Shown here: positions 1 to 5,537 of the stretch, piece after piece
Numbering within the stretch: position 1 is the first letter of the stretch
Layout: every line of letters starts with the position of its first letter
NCBI GenBank assembly: GCA_030597435.1
Contig: JAUVRV010000221.1
Coordinates: 1-5,537 of the forward strand
Direction: 5' to 3'
Source of the DNA: Gemmatimonadales bacterium
Lineage (GTDB): Bacteria; Gemmatimonadota; Gemmatimonadetes; Gemmatimonadales; GWC2-71-9
Length of the DNA stretch: 5,537 nt
The notes under the pieces: model-generated
The model's database searches: none
Seen by the model: only the letters and a program-made list of their open reading frames with translations
What the model was told of the DNA's origin: nothing
Program-made: the position numbers and the translations under genes

Positions 1-1519
1 ACTGCAACCCGTTTCCGATACGCCGAGCGATCCCGCCCGACAGCGTCTGCGCTCCCACAGCGTCCACGCTATCGGGCGATACCACAATTCGGATCCCACG
101 TCCCGCTTGAATGGCGTATGCCTTCTCGACTCCCTTGTACGAGGTCGCGATGTCCTCGAGGTTCTTCAACCGCTTCACGTAGGTCTCGAAGGCTTCACGC
201 CGTGCTCCGGGACGGGAGCCGCTCGCGGCATCCGCCGCCTGCACAATCACCGACACCGTCGACTCGTGCGGGACGTCATCATGGTGCGCCGCGATCGCGT
301 TCACGACAATCGGCTGTTCGCCGTACTTCTCCGCCACCTCCACGCCGATCTCGACGTGCGTGCCTTCATGCTGGTGCGTGAGCACCTTGCCGATGTCGTG
401 CAACAGCGCACCGCGCTTCGCCAGACTCACGTCGAGCCGGAGTTCGGCGGCCATTATTCCCGCCAGCCACGACACTTCCTTCGAGTGTGCCAAGATGTTC
501 TGGCCATACGATGTCCGATACTTCATCTGACCCACGAGCTTGACCAGCTCAGGGTGCATGCCGGTGATGCCCAGTTCGTAGGTTGCCTCTTCTCCGGCCT
601 CGACTATCTCGACCTCGATCTGCTTGCGGCACTTCTCTACTATTTCTTCGATCCGTCCCGGGTGAATCCGCCCGTCTACTATCAACTCCGCCATCGCCAC
701 CCGGGCAACCTCTCTGCGCACCGGATCGAAGCATGAGATCACTACCGTATCGGGGGTATCATCGATGATTACATCCACTCCGGTAGCGGTCTCGAACGCC
801 CTGATATTGCGGCCTTCGCGCCCTATAATCCGCCCCTTCATTTCGTCCGACGGCAGCGCCACGGCCGCCACACTGGTGCTCGCTGCCTGTTCTGATGCCA
901 ATCGCTGAATCGCCATGGCCACGATCTTCTTGGCATCGCGATCGGCGTTGCGTTTCGCCTCTTCCTTGATGTCGCGGATGGATGCGGCGGCTTCGCTCTG
1001 CGCCACATCGGTCATTTCCCGCATGAGCAACTCTTTGGCCTTCTTCTCGCTCAGGCCCGACAGCTCCTCCAGCTTCTTGCGCTGCTGAGCCATCGCATCA
1101 TCCAACTCGTGTTCCTTGCGCGACAGGTTACCGTCACGGTCCTCGAGGGACTGGTCGCGCCGTTGGAGTTCGTTCTCCCTGTCGTCCAACGTGTTGAGCT
1201 TGCGGTCGATGAGCGCTTCCCTCTCGCTCACCCGTTCCTGCAGTCGATCCAGCTCTTCTCTGCGTTGCTTTTCCTCCCGCTCCCATTCTTCCCGCGATTT
1301 CATCACTGCTTCTTTTCCAGCCAATACCGCCTGGGAACGCGCCGTCTCAGCATCATGGTGAGCTTCCGTGAGGAGCCGCTCCGCCTGTTGCTGCGCCGAT
1401 TTACCCGCCAGTTCCGCCAACCGACGTTCAGCACGCTTGCCCAGCACATAAAAGACCGTCCCGGCGATCGCTGCGGCGCCGAAAACGGCCAATATCAGAA
1501 TGAGCTGGTCCGTGCCCAT
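1..1519 (-). CDS. rny: Ribonuclease Y, 3' end cut off by the window edge
   Basis: Membrane-anchored endoribonuclease that starts mRNA decay. I translated 506 residues from the ATG at 1519. They show, in order: one hydrophobic segment (about residues 5-27, LILILAVFGAAAIAG then VFYVLGKRAE) that anchors the enzyme to the membrane; a long, highly charged coiled coil (about 30-210, rich in E, K, R and Q); a KH RNA-binding domain with GRIIGREGRNIR at 229-240; and an HD metal-dependent phosphohydrolase domain with AHSKEV at 344-349, LLHDIGKV at 372-379 (His374-Asp375 pair), AHHDD at 411-415 and ADAASGSRPGARRE at 429-442. This is the full RNase Y architecture. The family is usually about 520 aa, and the frame is still open at IARRIGNGLQ, so I expect about 20 residues to be missing (the conserved tail normally begins YPGQI). 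The ATG is supported by a GGAG 8 nt upstream and by a membrane anchor that starts directly after it. It is separated from zapA by 98 nt and so may have its own promoter or leader control. Confidence 0.96.
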   Translation of the reverse strand, partial: MGTDQLILILAVFGAAAIAGTVFYVLGKRAERRLAELAGKSAQQQAERLLTEAHHDAETARSQAVLAGKEAVMKSREEWEREEKQRREELDRLQERVSEREALIDRKLNTLDDRENELQRRDQSLEDRDGNLSRKEHELDDAMAQQRKKLEELSGLSEKKAKELLMREMTDVAQSEAAASIRDIKEEAKRNADRDAKKIVAMAIQRLASEQAASTSVAAVALPSDEMKGRIIGREGRNIRAFETATGVDVIIDDTPDTVVISCFDPVRREVARVAMAELIVDGRIHPGRIEEIVEKCRKQIEVEIVEAGEEATYELGITGMHPELVKLVGQMKYRTSYGQNILAHSKEVSWLAGIMAAELRLDVSLAKRGALLHDIGKVLTHQHEGTHVEIGVEVAEKYGEQPIVVNAIAAHHDDVPHESTVSVIVQAADAASGSRPGARREAFETYVKRLKNLEDIATSYKGVEKAYAIQAGRGIRIVVSPDSVDAVGAQTLSGGIARRIGNGLQ

Positions 1520-1526
1520 ATATCTA

Positions 1527-1531
1527 TCTCC
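1527..1531 (-). promoter_or_regulatory. Ribosome binding site of rny
   Basis: On the minus strand GGAGA occupies 1531-1527, leaving 7-8 nt before the ATG at 1519. It fixes the rny start. It lies 2-3 nt downstream of the inverted repeat at 1534-1565, so folding of that repeat could affect ribosome access. Confidence 0.7.
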
Positions 1532-1533
1532 AG

Positions 1534-1565
1534 CGGCGACACTGGTGTGGTCCCATGCGTCGCCG
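1534..1565 (-). promoter_or_regulatory. Inverted repeat in the rny leader
   Basis: CGGCGAC (1534-1540) and GTCGCCG (1559-1565) are perfect 7-bp complements separated by 18 nt. Inside the loop, TGG and CCA could add a 3-bp inner stem around GACCACA. In the transcript this would form a GC-rich hairpin ending 2 nt before the Shine-Dalgarno sequence of rny. The pairing is seen directly; a regulatory role is inference. In this GC-rich DNA a 7-bp repeat could also arise by chance. Confidence 0.35.
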
Positions 1566-1617
1566 TCACTCGGTCGTGATAATGTTAGTGTGGACTAAAT
1601 TCCCAGACTGTTTGAAG

Positions 1618-1953
1618 TTACCCGCCGTCCCCTGGCGAGGCAAACGAGCCGGTCGCTCTCGACGTCCGCTTCACCGGCGGCAGGACGCGACACAGATCGG
1701 TGGCCAGGTTGGTCACGCGGTCGGTCATCTCCCGCGCCGCCCGGCGCTCCTGGAACAGCTCGTCGGTTATGGCAAGTGCGGCCAGGATCGCCGCCTTGTG
1801 GGTCTCAACCATCGTACCCAACGAGAGGATTTCCTTCAGCGCCCGATCTACGTGCTCGGCGACCGCCCGGGTGTACTCCGGGGGACGATCCGACTTGAGC
1901 GTGTACTCCTCGGTGCCAATGGTCACCTTGACCATGGTCTTCTTGTCCGTCAT
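1618..1953 (-). CDS. zapA: Cell division protein ZapA
   Basis: Cytoplasmic protein of 111 aa that binds FtsZ and promotes bundling of FtsZ filaments at the Z-ring. The N-terminal half has the ZapA pattern: VKVTIGTEEYTLKSD (residues 8-22), then EYTRAVAEHVDRALKEI, matching the family's beta hairpin and first helix (conserved VA..VD). Next comes THKAAILAALAITDELFQER, matching the alanine-rich KAAILAAL.I.DEL signature at the start of the C-terminal coiled-coil helix. Length agrees with the family (about 85-110 aa). The last 20 residues or so (RTSRATGSFASPGDGG) are low-complexity and probably disordered. The ATG at 1953 has GGAGGAG at 1968-1962 with 8 nt spacing, and overlaps the stop of the preceding coiled-coil gene by 4 nt (ATGA), implying coupled translation. 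A pheT-zapA neighbourhood is also known in Firmicutes. Confidence 0.93.
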   Translation of the reverse strand: MTDKKTMVKVTIGTEEYTLKSDRPPEYTRAVAEHVDRALKEILSLGTMVETHKAAILAALAITDELFQERRAAREMTDRVTNLATDLCRVLPPVKRTSRATGSFASPGDGG

Positions 1954-2246
1954 CGGGCCTGCTCCTCCAAACGCACCTGCTCTTCCAAGAACTTCAGTCG
2001 AGTGAGCAGGGCGTCCACCCGGGTGCGGGCCGCCTGAAGCCGCCCGTTCACTTGCTCGTTCTCGAGTTCCAACTCCCGTATCCGCTCGCGCGTCGCGACC
2101 ACGTCGTGGTCCATCCCCATCTCCGCGCGGTGCGCCTCGGCTTTCAGGGCTCTACGCCGCCACGAGGCCAGCTCGTCTTTGACGTGCTGTAGCACCCGCT
2201 CGAGTTCTGTCAGTGCCTGGAATTCAGGCCTCTCGACGTTCGACAC
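1950..2246 (-). CDS. Small coiled-coil protein between pheT and zapA, possibly ZapB-like
   Basis: A 98-aa soluble protein I cannot assign to a named family. It has no signal peptide or membrane segment. After a short head (SNVERPEFQ) it is almost entirely charged alpha helix: about residues 11-42 (ALTELERVLQHVKDELASWRR and following), a short break at MGMDHD (43-48), then about 50-98 with hydrophobic residues at heptad spacing (IRELELENEQV, RVDALLTRLKFLEEQVRLEEQ). It ends in a repeated hexad, LEEQVR-LEEQAR. I chose the GTG at 2246 because AAGGA (2259-2255) sits 8 nt upstream; the adjacent in-frame TTG at 2249 leaves only 5 nt. The gene overlaps pheT by 23 nt (26 nt with TTG) in another frame and zapA by 4 nt. 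Tight coupling to zapA and the all-helical make-up suggest a cell-division accessory, like ZapB beside ZapA. That is inference from context and shape only, and generic coiled coils are easily over-interpreted. Confidence 0.8.
   Translation of the reverse strand: MSNVERPEFQALTELERVLQHVKDELASWRRRALKAEAHRAEMGMDHDVVATRERIRELELENEQVNGRLQAARTRVDALLTRLKFLEEQVRLEEQAR
1962..1968 (-). promoter_or_regulatory. Ribosome binding site of zapA
   Basis: GGAGGAG on the minus strand, 8 nt before the zapA ATG, is the strongest Shine-Dalgarno sequence in the window. It lies inside the last codons of the upstream coiled-coil gene and within the second unit (in transcription order) of an imperfect 18-nt tandem repeat. 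Confidence 0.75.
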
Positions 2247-4581
2247 CAAATTTGTCCTTGAGCTGTTTCAGCACTCGGGTTATCGCCTTGTCCACTTCAC
2301 GATCGTTGAGTGTCCTAGCGGACGCCCGGAACACCAGGCGCCACGCCACACTCCGGCCGGCCAATTCCGCCGACCTGTACTCGTCGAATAACTCAGCCGA
2401 CTCCAGTAGCTCGCCCGCAGCACGAGCGATCACAGCCTCGACCCCGTCCGCGTCAACACCCGGCGGGAGAATCAGAGCCAGGTCCCGCTCGACAGGCGGG
2501 GTCGTTGGCACAGCTTGATAGCTCGCCCGCCTACTACGAGACCGGGCCATGTCGAGTTCAAACCCAAACAGCGGTGCCGACCATACCGGCCGGTCCACCG
2601 TCAGTTCCCGCGCAGAACCCCTGACACGGTTCTCTCCATCTTGCAGCACCCAACCACCGTCACCTCGTTCCACCCGTCCGTCGACGCCACACACCTGTAC
2701 GGCTTGCTCAAAGATATGCTTAAGATCCCACACGTCGTAATCTGCAGCTTTGCCGGACGATGACCAGTGTGGCGGAGCACTTGCCCCGGACACGACACCC
2801 GCAACCCTGAGAGTCTCCTGCGGCTGTTTCCCTGCACCAACCTCCTGAAACACGACACCGATCTCGAATAACCTGATGTTGCGTTCGCGCCCGGACCAGT
2901 TGCGGTGTGCCGCCTTCACCAATCCAGGCAGCAGCGATTCTCGCAGATAACCCTCGTCCACCGACATCGGGTTCAGCAGACCCTGCGGTCTCTGCTCTCC
3001 CCCGGCAACGAGCGAGAGCGAACGTGCTTCGTTCAGCCCCATGGCAGTCAGCACCCGACGGCTGCTTGCCTTCAAGGACTCAACCGGATCGTCGGGCACG
3101 TTGCTCGGCCGGTACGGCCTCACCTCGACCGGGAATTGATCGTAACCGGCGAGGCGCGCGACCTCCTCGATCAGATCGACTTCCCGCGTGACATCCGGAC
3201 GCCAGCCGGGGACCTGTACGGCAAGACGTTCCTTTTTCGGGACGACCACGAAACCGACACTCGAGAGCAGTCGCTCGATCTCCTCACCGGTCAAGGGCGT
3301 ACCGAGCAGATGCGTCACCCGCTCTGGCCGGAGAAAAACGGTCGGACTCTTCGTCGGCTTGGGATAGACGTCGATGGGCGCCTCCGGTTCCTCGCCACCA
3401 GCGACCGCCCGAATCAAAGTGACTGCACGGCGCAGGGTCTCCGGCATTGCCATGATATCCGTACCGCGCTCGAAGCGGTATGACGCGTCCGTGTTCATCT
3501 TCAGCGCTTTGCGAGTCGCTCGAATCCGCTTGGGATCGAAGTAAGCACACTCCAACAGGATATCCGTTGTCGTGTCGGACACCTCAGAGTGACTGCCCCC
3601 CATGACACCGCCTATCGCGGTGGCGCCCTCGCCGTCACAGATCAACGTCATCCCGGATTGGAATTCGTGCTTCTCACCGTCGAGGGTGGTCATCTGCTCA
3701 CCGGGATGAGCCGAGCGAACGATGATCTTGTTGCCACGCACCTTGGCGAGATCGAACGCGTGGAGCGGCTGGTTCAACTCCAACAGGATGTAGTTGGTGG
3801 CGTCCACCACGTTGTTGATGGGTCGCAAACCCACGTTACGCAGCCGCGTCTGCAGCCATGTGGGTGACGGACCGATCTTCACCCCTCGTATCACCGCTGC
3901 CGTGTATCTGGGACAGCCCTCGCTGTCTTCTATCGAGACTGCAACGCCGCCGACGCTACCCGGTCCGCTGGTCGTGCGTGGCACCCGGCTGTCTGTCGGT
4001 GCCTCGGGAATCGGCTCGAGCTTCACCGGGACGCCGTAGGCCGCACCGAGTTCTCTCGCTACGCCCTTGTGGCACAGCAGGTCGGGCCGGTTCGGAGTGA
4101 CGTCCAAGTCCAACAGCGTGTCGGCAAGTTTCAGTGCGTCGAGGAAGTTGGCACCGGGCTCGGCATCCGTGGCCAACTCCATGATGCCATCCTGATCCGT
4201 TCCGAGTGCCATCTCCCGCTCTGAGAGCAGCATGCCGTTGGAGACGATCCCTCTTATCTTGCGCGCCGTGAGCTTCAGGCCACCCGGCAGCACCGTGCCC
4301 ACGGCCGCATAGGGATACTTGTAACCAGCCGTAACGTTGGGCGCACCACACACCACCTCAATGGTGGAGGAGCCGTCATTGACCTGACAGACCGACAGCC
4401 GGTCCGCAGCGGGATGTTTCTCTACCTGCTCCACCAGTCCCACCACGACATCGCCCAGTTCTTGGTATAGCGGCTCGACACCGTCCACGGGCGCGCACAA
4501 CATCGCCAGACGATGGGCGGCGTCATCAGGATCGATTTCACGATCGAGCAGGGCCGAGAGCCAGTTGATTGAGATATTCAC
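2224..4581 (-). CDS. pheT: Phenylalanyl-tRNA synthetase beta subunit
   Basis: The 785-aa beta subunit of the cytoplasmic (alpha-beta)2 synthetase that charges tRNA-Phe. Domains in order: N-terminal B1 (MNISINWL start); an EMAP/OB-type tRNA-binding insert at about 40-150 (VVCGAPNV at 77-84, SNGMLLSERE at 114-123); the B3/B4 editing domain at about 215-390, which hydrolyses Tyr-tRNA-Phe (NNVVDATNY, QPLHAFD at 271-277, AIGGVMGGSHSEV at 322-334); B5 at about 413-485 with the acidic metal-site segment WRPDVTREVDLIEEVAR (460-476); a catalytically inactive class II-like core (LLNPMSVDEGYLRESLLPGL at 535-554, RLFEIGVVF at 570-578); and a C-terminal FDX-ACB anticodon-binding domain at about 690-783 (PPVERDLALI, TLNDREVDKAI). 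Length matches the family (about 790-800). The start codon is GTG at 4581, only 2 nt after the pheS stop, with a weak GTGGA as ribosome binding site, which fits coupled synthesis of the subunits. Its end overlaps the next gene. Confidence 0.98.
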   Translation of the reverse strand: MNISINWLSALLDREIDPDDAAHRLAMLCAPVDGVEPLYQELGDVVVGLVEQVEKHPAADRLSVCQVNDGSSTIEVVCGAPNVTAGYKYPYAAVGTVLPGGLKLTARKIRGIVSNGMLLSEREMALGTDQDGIMELATDAEPGANFLDALKLADTLLDLDVTPNRPDLLCHKGVARELGAAYGVPVKLEPIPEAPTDSRVPRTTSGPGSVGGVAVSIEDSEGCPRYTAAVIRGVKIGPSPTWLQTRLRNVGLRPINNVVDATNYILLELNQPLHAFDLAKVRGNKIIVRSAHPGEQMTTLDGEKHEFQSGMTLICDGEGATAIGGVMGGSHSEVSDTTTDILLECAYFDPKRIRATRKALKMNTDASYRFERGTDIMAMPETLRRAVTLIRAVAGGEEPEAPIDVYPKPTKSPTVFLRPERVTHLLGTPLTGEEIERLLSSVGFVVVPKKERLAVQVPGWRPDVTREVDLIEEVARLAGYDQFPVEVRPYRPSNVPDDPVESLKASSRRVLTAMGLNEARSLSLVAGGEQRPQGLLNPMSVDEGYLRESLLPGLVKAAHRNWSGRERNIRLFEIGVVFQEVGAGKQPQETLRVAGVVSGASAPPHWSSSGKAADYDVWDLKHIFEQAVQVCGVDGRVERGDGGWVLQDGENRVRGSARELTVDRPVWSAPLFGFELDMARSRSRRASYQAVPTTPPVERDLALILPPGVDADGVEAVIARAAGELLESAELFDEYRSAELAGRSVAWRLVFRASARTLNDREVDKAITRVLKQLKDKFGVERREA
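2255..2259 (-). promoter_or_regulatory. Ribosome binding site deciding the GTG start of the coiled-coil gene
   Basis: AAGGA on the minus strand lies within the final codons of pheT, 8 nt before GTG (2246) and 5 nt before TTG (2249). The spacing favours GTG. Confidence 0.5.
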
Positions 4582-4583
4582 CG

Positions 4584-5537
4584 CTATTCCACGAATTGAC
4601 TCAAGAAACGCATGTCGTTCTCAAACAGGATCCGGATATCCGGGATGCCGTACTTGAGCATAGCAATTCGGTGCGGGCCCATCCCGAACGCGTAACCGGT
4701 GTACCGCTCCGAATCGATGCCACAGTTCTCCAGCACAGCCGGGTGCACCATTCCCGCACCCATGATCTCCAGAAACCCGGAGTACTTACAAGTCGAGCAA
4801 CCGGATCCCCCACAAATGTGGCACTGAACGTCGACCTCCGCCGACGGTTCCGTGAACGGAAAGAACGAGGGCCGGAACCGAGTCGTCGTCTCCTCACCGA
4901 AAAACCGCTTCACGAAGAAATCGATGGCCGCTTTGAAGTCGACGAAACTCACGCCCTCGTCCACCACCAGGCCCTCGATTTGCTCGAACACGGGAGCATG
5001 TGACGGATCCCACGCGTCTCTGCGGTAGCACTGCCCCGGCACCACTATCCGCACCGGTGGCTTGTACCGCTCGAGTGTGCGGGCCTGCATGGGAGACGTG
5101 TGCGTTCGCAGCACGATCCCCGGGCTCAGATAGAACGTGTCCTGCATGTCGGCTGCAGGATGATCCAGCGAGATGTTGAGCTTGGTGAAGTTGTACGCCT
5201 CGGTCTCAGCCTCGGGACCGACCACGCGGGTGAACCCAAGCTCGCGGAATATGTCGCAGACCTGATCGACCACCGCGGTAATCGGGTGTACCGCGCCGCG
5301 CCACACGGCGCGACCCGGCATGGACCAGTCAACCACATCCCCTGCGGCAGTGGATGTAGCGAGCGTGGCCTCGCGCTGCTCGAACGCCGACTCGAGCTGC
5401 TGCTGGATCCCGTTGGCGCGCGCACCGACCCCACGCCGCTCTTCGGGAGGCAACCCGCCGAGCGACCGTAGCACCATAGTGAGAACACCGGCCTTGCGTC
5501 CCAACAAGTGGGTGCGCAGGTCGGTTAGCTCAGCCGG
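4584..5537 (-). CDS. pheS: Phenylalanyl-tRNA synthetase alpha subunit, 5' end cut off by the window edge
   Basis: The catalytic subunit, which activates phenylalanine with ATP and transfers it to tRNA-Phe in complex with PheT. 317 residues are visible and the frame is open to the window end (first residues PAELTDLRTHLLGRKAG), so roughly 20-30 N-terminal residues are missing. I see the end of the N-terminal helical arm (GLPPEERRGVGARAN), HPITAVVDQVCDIFRELGF opening the core, the motif 1 region (NFTKLNISLDHPAADMQDTFYL), LRTHTSPMQARTL, motif 2 (VVPGQCYRRDAWDPSHAPVF), FRPSFFPFTEPSAEVDV for the substrate pocket, and motif 3 (GYAFGMGPHRIAMLKYGI). A four-cysteine insert (C-x2-C-x4-C-x2-C, visible residues 239-250) precedes the conserved GFLEIMGAGMVHP. 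In motif 3 the residue before the ATP-binding Arg is His rather than the usual Glu. An in-frame TTG at 5507 could be mistaken for a start, but homology clearly continues upstream. The stop is TAG, 2 nt before pheT. Confidence 0.97.
   Translation of the reverse strand, partial: PAELTDLRTHLLGRKAGVLTMVLRSLGGLPPEERRGVGARANGIQQQLESAFEQREATLATSTAAGDVVDWSMPGRAVWRGAVHPITAVVDQVCDIFRELGFTRVVGPEAETEAYNFTKLNISLDHPAADMQDTFYLSPGIVLRTHTSPMQARTLERYKPPVRIVVPGQCYRRDAWDPSHAPVFEQIEGLVVDEGVSFVDFKAAIDFFVKRFFGEETTTRFRPSFFPFTEPSAEVDVQCHICGGSGCSTCKYSGFLEIMGAGMVHPAVLENCGIDSERYTGYAFGMGPHRIAMLKYGIPDIRILFENDMRFLSQFVE

Larger units (their letters stand above)
1520..1617 (-). other. zapA-rny intergenic region, probable rny leader
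   Basis: This is the only sizeable non-coding gap in the window. The half next to zapA (about 1579-1617) is clearly more AT-rich than its surroundings, and the half next to rny holds an inverted repeat and the ribosome binding site. The AT-rich part could hold a promoter for rny. On the minus strand a CATTAT at 1584-1579 resembles a -10 element, but I find no convincing -35 at 16-18 nt, so I do not call a promoter. No T-run follows the inverted repeat, so it is not an obvious intrinsic terminator for the upstream operon. The gap is too short for 6S RNA, which lies next to zapA in some proteobacteria. Confidence 0.5.

Noticed and set aside
107..736. 209-aa plus-strand open frame
   Set aside because: It lies antisense to the KH and HD regions of rny, which has clear homology. 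The translation is rich in His, Arg and Leu with no recognisable domain, as expected for a shadow frame in GC-rich DNA.
1534..1565. Intrinsic terminator after zapA
   Set aside because: The stem is GC-rich but the loop is long (18 nt) and neither strand has a T-run after the stem, so it does not look like an intrinsic terminator.
1109..1579. 156-aa plus-strand open frame
   Set aside because: It is antisense to the coiled-coil region of rny. The apparent hydrophobic Phe/Leu-rich stretches are the complement of Glu/Lys-rich codons, not a membrane protein.
1520..1617. 6S RNA gene next to zapA
   Set aside because: 6S RNA (ssrS) follows zapA in some proteobacteria, but this gap is 98 nt, shorter than a 6S RNA (about 180 nt), and lacks the long rod-like pairing.
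1579..1620. Promoter for rny in the AT-rich stretch
   Set aside because: CATTAT resembles a -10 element, but no -35 element resembling TTGACA occurs at 16-18 nt, so the evidence is too weak to list as a promoter.
1555..2037. 160-aa plus-strand open frame
   Set aside because: It covers zapA in antisense and has no recognisable motif or good ribosome binding site. ZapA has clear family signatures on the other strand.
2905..3483. 192-aa plus-strand open frame
   Set aside because: It is antisense to the core of pheT, which is unambiguous, and shows no domain of its own.
3956..4351. 131-aa minus-strand open frame inside pheT
   Set aside because: It is a same-strand, different-frame shadow of the PheT tRNA-binding region, with biased Gly/Arg/His composition and no support.
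5505..5507. TTG at 5507 as the pheS start codon
   Set aside because: The reading frame and homology continue upstream (LTDLRTHLLGRKAG matches the conserved PheS N-terminal arm), so the true start is outside the window.

Overview
This 5.5-kb window is a compact bacterial housekeeping cluster. Every supported gene lies on the minus strand, so transcription runs from the right end to the left end. Base composition is moderately GC-rich (about 60% by eye). The genes are, in order of transcription: pheS (5' end outside the window), pheT, a small unnamed coiled-coil gene, zapA and rny (3' end outside the window). An rny gene, a separate zapA and a PheS with a four-cysteine insert suggest a GC-rich, non-proteobacterial lineage. 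Gemmatimonadota or a relative is my best guess from memory of gene order, but the window holds no phylogenetic marker that proves it.

Right part (5537-2224): the alpha and beta subunits of phenylalanyl-tRNA synthetase, 2 nt apart and surely co-transcribed. Both carry the expected family motifs. Middle (2246-1618): a 98-aa coiled-coil protein overlaps the end of pheT by 23 nt and overlaps the start of zapA by 4 nt (ATGA). The pheT, coiled-coil and zapA reading frames therefore form a translationally coupled chain. Left part (1519-1): RNase Y, with an N-terminal membrane anchor, a long coiled coil, a KH domain and an HD domain. It is preceded by the only real intergenic gap in the window (98 nt), which contains a short inverted repeat just upstream of the rny ribosome binding site.

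Together the cluster links Phe-tRNA supply (PheST), Z-ring assembly (ZapA and a possible coiled-coil partner) and bulk mRNA decay (RNase Y). I see no mobile element, CRISPR array, tRNA, rRNA or evidence of recent transfer. I did not find an undescribed system. The items most worth a second look are the coiled-coil gene coupled to zapA, the structured rny leader and two features of PheS (a four-Cys insert and a non-canonical motif 3).
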